A stretch of 64,000 bases of DNA from Desulfosudis oleivorans (GTDB lineage: Bacteria > Desulfobacterota > Desulfobacteria > Desulfobacterales > SURF-7). The DNA is taken from the NCBI GenBank assembly GCA_020723325.1, contig DYJD01000030.1, forward strand, positions 26,029 through 90,028. Direction: 5' to 3'. A program made the position numbers and the translations under genes. Within the stretch, counting starts at the first letter, position 1, and each line of letters opens with the position of its first letter. The notes beneath the pieces are model-generated. The model had not been told where the DNA came from and ran no database searches. It was given only the letters and a program-made list of their open reading frames with translations. Of the stretch, positions 44,339 through 53,022 are shown piece after piece.

Positions 44339-44737
44339 TTATTCGCTATCGGCCTTTTTATTCTTTTTCTTTTCAATCAGGTCGACCACGATCTTATCCA
44401 GTTCAATCAAATCAATGGGTTTTTCCAGGACCTTATCCGCCGAAGCCTCCAGGGCCAGAATCTCCGGGTGTTCCCCCCAACCGGTGATGGCGATCACCGG
44501 CGTATCCGGATATTTTTTTTTAACAATGGCAATGATTCCCACCCCGCTGATGTTGGGCATGACAATATCCGTGATGACCACATCAAACCCTTCTTTTTCC
44601 GATTCGATCTGCTTCAGTCCATCCAAGCCGTTTGTGGCCGTGGTTACAAGATAGTTCTTCTTGGAAAAAAATTTATTATATGTACCAAGGATTACCTGAC
44701 TGTCATCGATGATCAACATTTTGTACTGTTTGCTCAT
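44339..44737 (-). CDS. Stand-alone response-regulator receiver
   Basis: A 132-residue REC domain: MLIIDDSQVILG with the acidic pair, the phosphorylation Asp in VVITDIVMPN, Thr in IAITGWG, Lys in VLEKPIDL, followed by a Lys-rich tail (LIEKKKNKKADSE). AGAGGTAAGG precedes the ATG. The kinase is not in the window. The downstream gene is a receiverless sigma-54 activator. Confidence 0.93.
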   Translation of the reverse strand: MSKQYKMLIIDDSQVILGTYNKFFSKKNYLVTTATNGLDGLKQIESEKEGFDVVITDIVMPNISGVGIIAIVKKKYPDTPVIAITGWGEHPEILALEASADKVLEKPIDLIELDKIVVDLIEKKKNKKADSE

Positions 44738-45063
44738 CCTTACCTCTGCAACCGTTTTCCAGCCGTCATGACATCCCTATGTCATCCATTTCACAATATA
44801 GGCAAAAAAAAGCTTCACTCTGCTATTTATGTAAAAAAATCGATATGTTTTAACAATGAGAAACTATTTCATTTATTTCATATAGCATTCCCGTCATTAG
44901 GGCAAGCACAATCTGCACTCCGGCCCCATTTCCCTTCCCATCCTGCTTGGCTGAAAAATAATGAAAAAGTTCCTATTGATTATCCAGCAGAAGAAAAATA
45001 TAGAGATATGGTTATGTTTGACATAGAGCAAACCAGCCGATCGCTGCTATTGGAGTCTGTTGA
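44738..45063. other. AT-rich intergenic region before parA
   Basis: About 325 bp without a supportable gene between divergent regulators and the ParA/type II secretion operon. A TTGACA at 45018-45023 lacks a matching -10 at normal spacing. The operon promoter is presumably here. Confidence 0.4.
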
Positions 45064-45831
45064 ATGAGAAAGATCGCAATCGCCATGGCCAAGGGTGGGG
45101 TGGGTAAAACAACCACGGCGGTGAATTTGGCCCACGGCTTGTCCATGCTGGGACATCGGGTGCTGTTGGTGGACTGCGACACCCAGGGCCAGACTTCCAA
45201 GTTTTTAGGCGTGAAACCGGCCTACGGCCTCTATGAATTTGTTACCGGGCGGGATAAGCACGGCGAATTCGTTTCCAAAAAAGAAGTCATTTTCGCCTGC
45301 CGCAAGAATCTGTGGTTGCTGGCCGGCGGCATCGGCCTGGTGGAATTAAAAAACTGGCTGGGCGAGCAGCCCCGGGACGTGCGCCAGACCATACTGGGTA
45401 AAGCCCTGGTGCCCAAACAAGGAAGTCTGGATTATTTGATATTTGATTGCTCACCGGGCTGGGATGTCTTAAGTGTCAATATACTCATGGCCGTGGAGGA
45501 AGTCTTGTGCCCGGTGGCGCTGCAAGCTCCATCCTTGGAAGGACTCAAAACTTTTTTCAGCTATTTGTTGTCTGCCCAGAAACTGAATACGGTTCTGCAA
45601 TTAAAATACATCCTGCCCACCATGTTCGATCAGCGCACGCGCCAGAGCCCGGAGATCCTGAATCAGCTCAAGCGCATGTTCAAAAAGCAGATCTGTGATC
45701 CGATTCATTACAATGTTCGTCTTTCAGAAGCCACCTCATTCGGCCAGACCATCTTTGAATTCCAGGACAAGGCAGTGGGGGCTGATGGCTATCGGAAACT
45801 GATCAGGAGAGTGAATCAAGATGGGCTCTGA
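45064..45831 (+). CDS. ParA/MinD-type ATPase heading the secretion operon
   Basis: A 255-residue ParA-family ATPase: deviant Walker A MAKGGVGKTTTAVNLAHGL, switch VLLVDCDTQGQTSKFL, and DYLIFDCSPGWDVLSV as Walker B. It lacks a DNA-binding N-terminal helix and a ParB partner, so it probably positions a cellular structure rather than segregating DNA. It overlaps the 30-residue ORF and runs into gspG, so a role in placing the type II secretion system is an inference from location. Confidence 0.88.
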   Translation: MRKIAIAMAKGGVGKTTTAVNLAHGLSMLGHRVLLVDCDTQGQTSKFLGVKPAYGLYEFVTGRDKHGEFVSKKEVIFACRKNLWLLAGGIGLVELKNWLGEQPRDVRQTILGKALVPKQGSLDYLIFDCSPGWDVLSVNILMAVEEVLCPVALQAPSLEGLKTFFSYLLSAQKLNTVLQLKYILPTMFDQRTRQSPEILNQLKRMFKKQICDPIHYNVRLSEATSFGQTIFEFQDKAVGADGYRKLIRRVNQDGL

Positions 45832-45913
45832 CGGAAATCAACCGCCGCCTGTTGTTGAAGACGATTGCCCAAAACAGAAATTCCGTTTAAAACGAGAGGA
45901 CATACAAGCATGA
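45821..45913 (+). CDS. 30-residue ORF between parA and gspG
   Basis: ATG 45821 lies inside the end of parA (shifted frame) with AGGAGA about ten bases upstream, and its TGA overlaps the ATG of gspG (ATGA at 45910). The product is [20 protein letters not shown] followed by [10 protein letters not shown]: an acidic/proline start, a single Cys and a basic tail. Both overlaps and the ribosome-binding site argue for translation, but it has no detectable family. Confidence 0.5.
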   Translation: MGSDGNQPPPVVEDDCPKQKFRLKREDIQA

Positions 45914-46362
45914 AAACACGGCAACAGCTTGCATTGAGCAACGAAGGTTTTACCTTTATCGAACTCATGGTGGTGATTGTCATCCTGGGTATTCTGGCCA
46001 CCATCATCACGGTCAACTTCATGGAGGCGCCGGGCGAGGCCCGCCAGAAAAAGGCCCGCATGGATATTGTGGCCCTGGAAGGGGCCTTGAAGATGTACAA
46101 GCTGGACAATGGACTATATCCCACCACTGAGCAGAGCTTGACCGCCCTGGTGGAGGCGCCCACGGTGGGAGTGCTTCCCAAAAAATGGCGCAAGGGCGGC
46201 TATCTTGATAAAAAAAAGGTGCCCAAGGATCCCTGGGGAAATGATTTTGTCTACCTCAGCCCGGGCCTGCAAGGGGATTTTGATATTCTTACCTATGGTG
46301 CGGATGGCGCCGTGGGCGGTGAAGATGAGAACAAGGACATCAGCAACTGGGACAGCGAATAA
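45910..46362 (+). CDS. gspG: Type II secretion major pseudopilin GspG
   Basis: A 150-residue pseudopilin. The leader ends at SNEG, cleaved before [20 protein letters not shown] (Glu at +5). The mature form shows the GspG C-terminal calcium-binding pattern around [17 protein letters not shown] and [10 protein letters not shown]. It forms the pseudopilus shaft. GAGAGGA precedes ATG 45910; coupled to the small ORF upstream. First of eleven consecutive gsp genes, G to E. Confidence 0.95.
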   Translation: MKTRQQLALSNEGFTFIELMVVIVILGILATIITVNFMEAPGEARQKKARMDIVALEGALKMYKLDNGLYPTTEQSLTALVEAPTVGVLPKKWRKGGYLDKKKVPKDPWGNDFVYLSPGLQGDFDILTYGADGAVGGEDENKDISNWDSE

Positions 46363-46864
46363 TCCTCGACCAATGGGTTTCACCCTGGTGGAGCTTATCA
46401 TGGTCATGGCCGTGATCGCCATCATGCTGTTCGTCGCCACTCCGCGCTTTTCGGATTTTCTTTTCAGCGATGCCGCCGATTCCGCCATCCAGTATCTGCT
46501 GGTCAACATCAGCCAGTTAAAAGCCGGCGCGGTTCGCAATCAGCGGGATGCGGTGCTGCATCTGGACCTCGGCAAACAGCGCTCCTGGGTAACGGATGAG
46601 ACCACGGCCTCGGAAGAGGACGCCCAGAAGGCCATGGAGAATTCCACTTCCCTGCCGGAAAATCTGCGTTTGCTGGATGTGGAATTTTTTGGAGCAGGAA
46701 CCGTGTCCCAGGGGGTTGCGGAAATTCATTTTTATAAAAAAGGCTATTCCGACCGGGCCGTGATTCATCTGGCAGGTAGTGGTGAAAAACCGATTTCCCT
46801 GATTATCGAACCCTTTCTTGCAAGTGCCACCATGGAGGAAGCCTATTATAGCTTCAAGAAATGA
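46325..46864 (+). CDS. gspH: Type II secretion minor pseudopilin GspH
   Basis: A 179-residue minor pseudopilin with the cleavage region PRPMG before [18 protein letters not shown]. The start is uncertain: ATG 46325 lies inside gspG and gives a 17-residue leader, whereas ATG 46373 would leave a two-residue one. The later region includes [18 protein letters not shown] and lies at the pilus tip complex in characterised systems. It overlaps gspI by four bases. Confidence 0.8.
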   Translation: MRTRTSATGTANNPRPMGFTLVELIMVMAVIAIMLFVATPRFSDFLFSDAADSAIQYLLVNISQLKAGAVRNQRDAVLHLDLGKQRSWVTDETTASEEDAQKAMENSTSLPENLRLLDVEFFGAGTVSQGVAEIHFYKKGYSDRAVIHLAGSGEKPISLIIEPFLASATMEEAYYSFKK

Positions 46865-47262
46865 TGCTGAACATCCCATCATGGAATAACGCCCGGGGAT
46901 TTACCCTGCTGGAGGTCATGCTGGCCCTGGCCATCATCGCGATTGCCCTGACCGCCGTTTTTCACCTCCAGGCCCAAACCGTCATCATGGCCAACAACAC
47001 CCAATTCTATTCCATTGCTCCGCTTTTAGCCCAGCAAAAAATGGCGGAAATCGAGAACGGTCTGACCAAGGGGCAGGATGAAGGCAGCGGCGACTGCGGG
47101 GAAAATTTCAGCGGCTACAGCTATCATTTTTCAGTGGAATCGGTTCAATCCGAGGCCCTGGGCCAGGTTGCCGCTGATCTGAAAAAAATTGATGTCACCG
47201 TTTCCTTGAACAATGGGGAAAATTCTTACAGCCTGAGGGCCTATGCTTTCCTTTCGCCATGA
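46861..47262 (+). CDS. gspI: Type II secretion minor pseudopilin GspI
   Basis: A 133-residue minor pseudopilin. The leader NNARG precedes FTLLEVMLALAIIAIALTAVF; the body contains QKMAEIENGLTKGQD and a short C-terminal beta region (KIDVTVSLNNGENSYSLRA). It coordinates GspH/J/K at the tip of the pseudopilus. ATGA overlap with gspH. Confidence 0.88.
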   Translation: MMLNIPSWNNARGFTLLEVMLALAIIAIALTAVFHLQAQTVIMANNTQFYSIAPLLAQQKMAEIENGLTKGQDEGSGDCGENFSGYSYHFSVESVQSEALGQVAADLKKIDVTVSLNNGENSYSLRAYAFLSP

Positions 47263-47323
47263 TTCCATGACCGGCATGCCTTCCAAGAGCCGCCACTTCC
47301 AAATAGGCACGCATGCCGTGGAA

Positions 47324-48016
47324 ATGACCATTGCGAAAAATGCAGCGGGATTCACCCTGCTTGAGGTGTTGCTGGCTGTATTCATCTTCAGCATCGTCAT
47401 GGTAACTGTCTTTGGTTCGTTTCACCTCCTTTTCTCGGACACGGCAGCAGTCCAAGAGCATTTACAAGCCTATGAAAGCGCCCAGACCTGTTTTGCGCGC
47501 ATCATGGCCGATCTTGCCGCCATCCAAATCACGGATAAATTTATCTACAAACCTCCGGAATCCCGGGATGCGGCCGACCCGTATCGGCTGGTCTGCGAAA
47601 AAAACAACTCGGCCGGCGGCGGCGATTCTCCCAAATTGCGTTTCGCATCCATTGCCCATCTGCCCCTTTCAGGCCGGACAGCCGGCGGCATTGCCGAGAT
47701 TATTTATTATCTGGATGGCAAAGAAAGCGAAAAAAAAGTGCTGCGCCGGGCAGACAACCATGTGCTGGAACCGTCTGCCGAGACCTCCGGCCATGATCCG
47801 ATTTTATGTCGCAATGTCAAGTCCATCCGGTTTGTCTTCCTGGATCAGGACAGGGCCGAACACGAAGCTTGGAATTCGGATGAGGAAGAATTCGGCTTTG
47901 CCACCCCCAAGACAATCCGTATCACCCTGGAGATCGAAAACGAAACCAGAGTGCATCCCTTTGAAACCACCGTGATGCTGCCGGTTTGGCGTTTGAAGAA
48001 AGAGGGGGTTCTGTAA
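47324..48016 (+). CDS. gspJ: Type II secretion minor pseudopilin GspJ
   Basis: A 230-residue protein from ATG 47324: leader MTIAKNAAG, then FTLLEVLLAVFIFSIVMVTVF. Its body includes YRLVCEKNNSAGGGDSPKLR and VKSIRFVFLDQDRAEHEAW. I preferred 47324 since it gives the usual leader length, but ATGs at 47243 and 47267 overlap the gspI end and are also possible. No good ribosome-binding site separates them. Confidence 0.82.
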   Translation: MTIAKNAAGFTLLEVLLAVFIFSIVMVTVFGSFHLLFSDTAAVQEHLQAYESAQTCFARIMADLAAIQITDKFIYKPPESRDAADPYRLVCEKNNSAGGGDSPKLRFASIAHLPLSGRTAGGIAEIIYYLDGKESEKKVLRRADNHVLEPSAETSGHDPILCRNVKSIRFVFLDQDRAEHEAWNSDEEEFGFATPKTIRITLEIENETRVHPFETTVMLPVWRLKKEGVL

Positions 48017-49096
48017 GTGAAACCGCCCTTTCTTCAGAACAAAAACGGCATTGCAGTGTTGATAACCCTGACGGTGATTGTCTTGCTCATGGCCGTTGTG
48101 ATGGAATTGAACCGCAAAGTCGGATCATCCATGGAAATCACCGCCGTGGTGCGCAACCGCATCACCCTGAGCCACATGACCGCCTCGGCCGTCCAGGTGG
48201 GGATGGCCGCGCTCATCAAAGACAAGATCGATTCCGGCAACGTGGATTCCTTGCAGGAAGAATGGGCCGACCCCGCGGCCCTCAATGCCCTTCTGGAGGA
48301 GATCCCCTTTGAGCACGGCAAACTGGCCCTGGCCGTCAGCGATGAGCTCGGCCGCATTCAAGTGAATGCCCTGGTAAAATTCCCGGACAGCCAGGCGCCC
48401 AATGACGCCCAGTTCCAGATGTGGCTGCGCTTTCTGCGTTTTGTCCAGCCCCCCGAAGGCCCGGGTGACGACGATATCAGCCCCATGTCCATAGTGGATT
48501 CAATCAAGGACTGGCTGGATTCCGGCGACAACGATGCCATCACCGGCGCCAACGGAGCCGAATCGGATTACTATCAGACTCTTGATCCACCTTATCATTG
48601 CCAGAACGGTCCCATGCGCGATGTCAAGGAATTGCTGCTGGTAAAAGGCGTGAAAAAATTGTTGGAAACCCTGGGCAGTTCGGATTTGATCGCCGGATAT
48701 CTGACGGTCCACGGCATGACCGAACAGGAAGGCCAGAAATTCAGCTTTCCCGGCAAAATCAATATCAATACCGCCCCGCTGCCGGTGCTGGCAGCCCTGA
48801 TTCCGGACGGCGAAAACCCCAGCCTGGCCCAAGAGATCATCGCCTATCGGGACGAGATGTCGGCCGGGAAATATGTCCATGATCTCACCAATCCCAATTG
48901 GTATAAAAGTGCCCCGGGGCTTGCCAATGTCACCATTGATCCGGAATTGCTCACGGTTCAAAGCGATTTTTTCCGCATCGAAGCCGCGGCCGAACTGGAC
49001 GGCGTCAAACAAACCGCCATTGCCGTGGTCCAGCGGGAAAAAGATAAAAAAACAAGCAAATGGCAATGCCGGGTCTTGAGTTGGGAGCTGGAATAG
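48017..49096 (+). CDS. gspK: Type II secretion minor pseudopilin GspK
   Basis: A 359-residue protein, beginning at GTG 48017 directly after the gspJ stop. The leader NKNG is followed by IAVLITLTVIVLLMAVVMELN. A helix-hairpin-like body (KININTAPLPVLAALIPDG, helix-hairpin-helix-like) is characteristic of GspK. It caps the pseudopilus with GspI and GspJ. Confidence 0.9.
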   Translation: MKPPFLQNKNGIAVLITLTVIVLLMAVVMELNRKVGSSMEITAVVRNRITLSHMTASAVQVGMAALIKDKIDSGNVDSLQEEWADPAALNALLEEIPFEHGKLALAVSDELGRIQVNALVKFPDSQAPNDAQFQMWLRFLRFVQPPEGPGDDDISPMSIVDSIKDWLDSGDNDAITGANGAESDYYQTLDPPYHCQNGPMRDVKELLLVKGVKKLLETLGSSDLIAGYLTVHGMTEQEGQKFSFPGKININTAPLPVLAALIPDGENPSLAQEIIAYRDEMSAGKYVHDLTNPNWYKSAPGLANVTIDPELLTVQSDFFRIEAAAELDGVKQTAIAVVQREKDKKTSKWQCRVLSWELE

Positions 49097-49149
49097 ATTA
49101 TAGCCTTATCGTTACAGAAGAACGAAAATTATAGAAGTGCATTTGGTCT

Positions 49150-50601
49150 ATGAGCAGAAAATTTTTCGGCATTGACATAAAACAGGATACGGTGTCCGCC
49201 GTGCTGATCCAGAGCGGCATGAAGGGCATTGAAATCACGGCCCATGCGCTTGTGCCCCTCACGGATTTTCCCGAGTCGCAAGACCGGGTGGCCGCTGCCT
49301 TGAAAAGCATTACCGCCGGCATGAATATCGCGGATGCCCTTTGCCTGGTATCATTCCCGGCAGACCGGGTTTCCTTTCGAAACCTGAGTGTGCCCTTCCG
49401 GGAAACCAAAAAGATCAAACAAGTGCTGCCCTTTGAACTGGAGCCGAGCCTGCCGATTCCCATTGATGAAGCGGTCATTGATTTTTGTATGCTGGATTTG
49501 CCCCAACCCGCGGGGATGACCGGTTTGCTGGCAGCGGCCATGACCAAATCCGCGGTTGCGGATATCCGCGCCGGCCTGTCCGCCGCCGGCATAGAAGCCC
49601 ACACCCTTTCGGTGAGCGGACAGCACACGGCCCATTGCCTGAACCGCCGTTCCAATATCCCGCCCCAGTTTCTGCTGATCGATTTGGACGGCCGGCAGGC
49701 CACCCTTTTCGTTGTTCACACCGGCCAGGTCTGCCTGATCCGTTCCCTGGGCCTCAGCCATGATCCCAAGCACAGCCTGGAGTTCCTCAGCGCCAATATC
49801 CAGCGCACCCTGGCAGCCGCCGGAGATATTCTGGGCACAGCCTTTGCACCGGAGGAGATTCATCTCACCGGCAAAGGCGCCATGACCGCCGCATTTGCGG
49901 AAGATCTCGGCCGCCTGCTGGCCGTTCCGGTTCACATGGTTGATCTGGTTCAGAACAGCGGCTTTGCCTTTCTGGAAGCGCCCGTGGATGACTGGCAACC
50001 GCTTTTGATGAACAATGCCCTGGCCCAGGCCCTTTGCATTGAATTGGGCTTCCAGGGCTTCAATTTCGGTGGCCGGCCCTTCACTGCCATGAAACAGTGG
50101 CTGGCTTATAAAAAGAATTTCATGCAGATCGCTTTTTTAACCGGGGCGGTCCTGGTGGCGGCCCTTGTCAACCTGCTGCTGGATTTTAACGCCATGCGCA
50201 AGCAGGGCAATGCCTTGGACCTGCGGATTCAATCCCTCTTCCGCTCCACCCTGCCCCAGGTCACCAAAATCGTTGATCCGGTGCAGCAAATCCGGGCGGA
50301 GATCAAAACCATCCAGGATCAATCCTCCCTGGCCGGTGAAACCGAACGTAAGGCCCGGGCCATTGATATTCTGAACGACATCAGCAAGCGGATCCCGGAG
50401 CAGGTGGATGTGGATTTGACCCAATTTGTCATCGGCCCGGACAGCGTCATGCTCACCGGTGATACCGCCACCTTCAATATGGTGGATGACATTAAAGTCT
50501 ATTTGGAGAAAAGCGACTTGTTTTCAGCCGTGACCATCAGCTCGGCCAATACCGATCGGACCGGAAACCGGGTGATTTTCAAACTGAAGATTCAGATATG
50601 A
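49150..50601 (+). CDS. gspL: Type II secretion inner-membrane protein GspL
   Basis: A 483-residue bitopic protein. The cytoplasmic part has the actin-like/PilM fold (FFGIDIKQDTVSAVLIQSG, FLLIDLDGRQATLFVVHTG), which docks to the GspE N-terminus. One membrane helix lies near residues 320-340 (MQIAFLTGAVLVAALVNLLL). The periplasmic domain follows. It overlaps gspM by four bases. Confidence 0.9.
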   Translation: MSRKFFGIDIKQDTVSAVLIQSGMKGIEITAHALVPLTDFPESQDRVAAALKSITAGMNIADALCLVSFPADRVSFRNLSVPFRETKKIKQVLPFELEPSLPIPIDEAVIDFCMLDLPQPAGMTGLLAAAMTKSAVADIRAGLSAAGIEAHTLSVSGQHTAHCLNRRSNIPPQFLLIDLDGRQATLFVVHTGQVCLIRSLGLSHDPKHSLEFLSANIQRTLAAAGDILGTAFAPEEIHLTGKGAMTAAFAEDLGRLLAVPVHMVDLVQNSGFAFLEAPVDDWQPLLMNNALAQALCIELGFQGFNFGGRPFTAMKQWLAYKKNFMQIAFLTGAVLVAALVNLLLDFNAMRKQGNALDLRIQSLFRSTLPQVTKIVDPVQQIRAEIKTIQDQSSLAGETERKARAIDILNDISKRIPEQVDVDLTQFVIGPDSVMLTGDTATFNMVDDIKVYLEKSDLFSAVTISSANTDRTGNRVIFKLKIQI

Positions 50602-51149
50602 TCGCAAAAATAAAACTCTATATTGAAAGAAAGCTGAACCACCGGGAACAGGTGGTTGTTTACACCGCTGCCGGCGCCATCCTGCTGCTGGTGATGATCC
50701 AACTCATCATTGCCCCCATTGCCGCCAAACGCACCCGCATGCGGCAAGGCATCCAGAGCAAGCTCACCACCCTAGGCGAAATCAAAAAACTGAGTCAGGA
50801 ATATGCGGCCCTGAAACAGACTTCCGATTCATCTTCCCAGCGCATTGCCGACCGGGAAAAGGAATTCACCCTTTTTTCTTTTCTGGACAAGCTCTCCGGA
50901 ACAGTGGGGGTCAAAGACAAGATCAACTACATGAAACCGTCGACAAGCAATATTGCCAACAGTTCCCTGAAGAAATCCAGTGTGGAAATGGAACTGCGCA
51001 ATATTTCCATTGAACAATTGACCAATTTTTTGCACGGCATTGAAACCTCCGGCAAAATGGTGAGCGTCAAGCGCCTTTCCATCACCAAAAAGGACAAGCA
51101 GGACACGGCCCTGGTGGTTGTGTTGCAGGCGGAGACCTTTGAATCATGA
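50598..51149 (+). CDS. gspM: Type II secretion protein GspM
   Basis: A 183-residue protein with one N-terminal membrane helix (VVVYTAAGAILLLVMIQLIIA) then a coiled coil and a ferredoxin-like periplasmic domain (NISIEQLTNFLHGIETSGKM). It pairs with GspL. ATGA overlap with gspL (start 50598). Confidence 0.86.
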   Translation: MIAKIKLYIERKLNHREQVVVYTAAGAILLLVMIQLIIAPIAAKRTRMRQGIQSKLTTLGEIKKLSQEYAALKQTSDSSSQRIADREKEFTLFSFLDKLSGTVGVKDKINYMKPSTSNIANSSLKKSSVEMELRNISIEQLTNFLHGIETSGKMVSVKRLSITKKDKQDTALVVVLQAETFES

Positions 51150-51178
51150 CCAGGGACGGCATTGGCGATAAATAAAAC

Positions 51179-52042
51179 ATGAGCAGATCAAAAATCATCA
51201 CATTATATACCGCCTATGTTTTGACCAATGTCGTCTTTTTTGCCTATTTTCTGTTTCCGGCAGATGCGGTCAAAATGCATCTCATGGCCTTTTTGCGGGA
51301 TAAAGTGCCGGAAATGGAAATCAGCGTGGACGATCTGAAACCGGCCTTTCCGCCGGGATTGAGTCTGCAAAAAGTGGGCGTTCACTATCAGGGCCATCCG
51401 GTTTTTGACGCGGAAAAGCTCAAATTGTCCCTGGGAATACGCTCGCTTTTGGGCAAAGAGCTGGGACTCGGGTTCACCTGCCGGGCCTATGAAGGCCAGG
51501 CCGGCGGGGATGTCCATTTCTCCATGACCCAAAATGGGCGGTTTTCCGCCGAGGTCCTGCTGACGGACATCCAATTGCAGGCCATGGATGTGCTTAAAAA
51601 TTTTCTGCCCCACGACTTGTCCGGAAAGCTGAACGGCAGTGTCACTTTGACAGTGGACGGCCCGGCGGATCAGTCGGCCCAGGCCAATTTGCGCCTGACC
51701 GGCGCCGCCATCGAGCTGGCCGAACCCTATTTCGGCATCGATCAACTCAGTTTTAATGAAATTGAGGCCGGGCTGTCCCTGAGCAACAACCGTTTGACCA
51801 TTGACCGTTTTAAAACCAAGGGGGCGGATGTGGATGGCAGCCTGTCCGGCTCCCTGATGCTGCGCAGTCCCCTGAACGCAAGCATCCTGAATATCCTGGG
51901 TGACGTGCTTCCGCAGCCGCTGCTGATGGATAAAATCCGCCAGAAGCTGCCGCTGGATGCCTTGCTCAAAAAAACCGGAAAGCAGAATATCGCTTTCCGC
52001 ATCGACGGTACGGCCGCAAGTCCGAAATTTTCGTTACGGTAA
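51179..52042 (+). CDS. gspN: Type II secretion system protein GspN
   Basis: A 287-residue protein: one N-terminal helix (TAYVLTNVVFFAYFLFPAD), then an AsmA-like periplasmic beta-rich domain (LKLSLGIRSLLGKELG, LSGKLNGSVTLTVDG, FRIDGTAASPKFSLR). It is the deltaproteobacterial-type GspN. A 29-bp gap separates it from gspM. Confidence 0.82.
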   Translation: MSRSKIITLYTAYVLTNVVFFAYFLFPADAVKMHLMAFLRDKVPEMEISVDDLKPAFPPGLSLQKVGVHYQGHPVFDAEKLKLSLGIRSLLGKELGLGFTCRAYEGQAGGDVHFSMTQNGRFSAEVLLTDIQLQAMDVLKNFLPHDLSGKLNGSVTLTVDGPADQSAQANLRLTGAAIELAEPYFGIDQLSFNEIEAGLSLSNNRLTIDRFKTKGADVDGSLSGSLMLRSPLNASILNILGDVLPQPLLMDKIRQKLPLDALLKKTGKQNIAFRIDGTAASPKFSLR

Positions 52043-52076
52043 TGGACTTAGCGGCATATTTTTACAGGATCGGCTG

Positions 52077-52937
52077 ATGAATTACGCCTTCACCATCATC
52101 AATCTGGTTTTAATCACCTGCTTGTCTTTTTTCGGGGTCAAGGGCTGCTATCGAATGGCCGCGGTTTTTCCACCTCCGGAAGAGACGGTGGAAACCGTGG
52201 TGGGTGTTCCGAAGCCCAAGGCCGACACCGGCAGCCTGCCCTTGTCAGCCTATAACACCATCATTCAGCGCAATCTTTTCAACACCCAAAAGGCCAAAGA
52301 CGGCGGCGCCCCCAAGGTGGATATTGATGCCCTGAAACAAACCGAATTGAGCCTGAAACTCTGGGGCACGGTCACCCGTGACAAGGACAAGGGGGCCTAT
52401 GCCGTGATCGAAGACACCAAGGAGCGCAGGCAGAATCTGTTTCGGCTGGGCGACACAGTGCAGAATGCCGTTGTCAAACTGATCCTGCGGGAAAAAGTGG
52501 TGCTGACCGTCAACGGCCGGGATGAAATCCTTTCCATGGATGAGAAGGAAAAGCCGGCAAAAACACCGGGAGCCCAGATGGCGGCCGCCGGTTCCGCGCC
52601 GCCGGACGGGGCCGGGGCCCAGCGGGTCACCCTGATGCGTTCCCAGATCGATTCCGCCATGGAAAACGTGACCGAACTCATGGGCCAGATCAAGGTCCGG
52701 CCCTATTTTGAAAACGGCCAGCCCGAGGGCTTGATGCTCAGCAGTATCAATCCCCAGTCCATCTTCCGAAAGATGGGCTTGCGCAACGGGGATGTCATCA
52801 CCGGCGTGGATGGGCAGAAGATCGAATCCGTGGATGATGCCCTGAAATTTTATGAAAGCATGCGCTCGTCCCCTGGTATGAAGCTGGATATCAAACGCCA
52901 GGGACGGCCCAAGACGATTGAATATTCGATTAAATAG
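52077..52937 (+). CDS. gspC: Type II secretion protein GspC with PDZ domain
   Basis: A 286-residue protein: a single N-terminal membrane segment (FTIINLVLITCLSFFGV), the homology region SAYNTIIQRNLFN...KLWGTVTRD, and a C-terminal PDZ domain (GLMLSSINPQSIFRKMGLRNGDVI, QKIESVDDALKFYESM). GspC links the inner-membrane platform to the secretin GspD. ATG 52077 has AGGAT ahead. It lies directly before gspD. Confidence 0.9.
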   Translation: MNYAFTIINLVLITCLSFFGVKGCYRMAAVFPPPEETVETVVGVPKPKADTGSLPLSAYNTIIQRNLFNTQKAKDGGAPKVDIDALKQTELSLKLWGTVTRDKDKGAYAVIEDTKERRQNLFRLGDTVQNAVVKLILREKVVLTVNGRDEILSMDEKEKPAKTPGAQMAAAGSAPPDGAGAQRVTLMRSQIDSAMENVTELMGQIKVRPYFENGQPEGLMLSSINPQSIFRKMGLRNGDVITGVDGQKIESVDDALKFYESMRSSPGMKLDIKRQGRPKTIEYSIK

Positions 52938-53022
52938 GGAGAGAATGCCGCCGGGATCAAAATTGTGAGCCCACAACGGCCTGGATATTGAAGATATTTA
53001 ATGATCGCCACAGGAATCACCC

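Noticed and set aside
45018..45049. TTGACA before parA as a promoter
   Set aside because: No acceptable -10 hexamer at 16-18 bp; nearest TGCTAT is 20 bp away.
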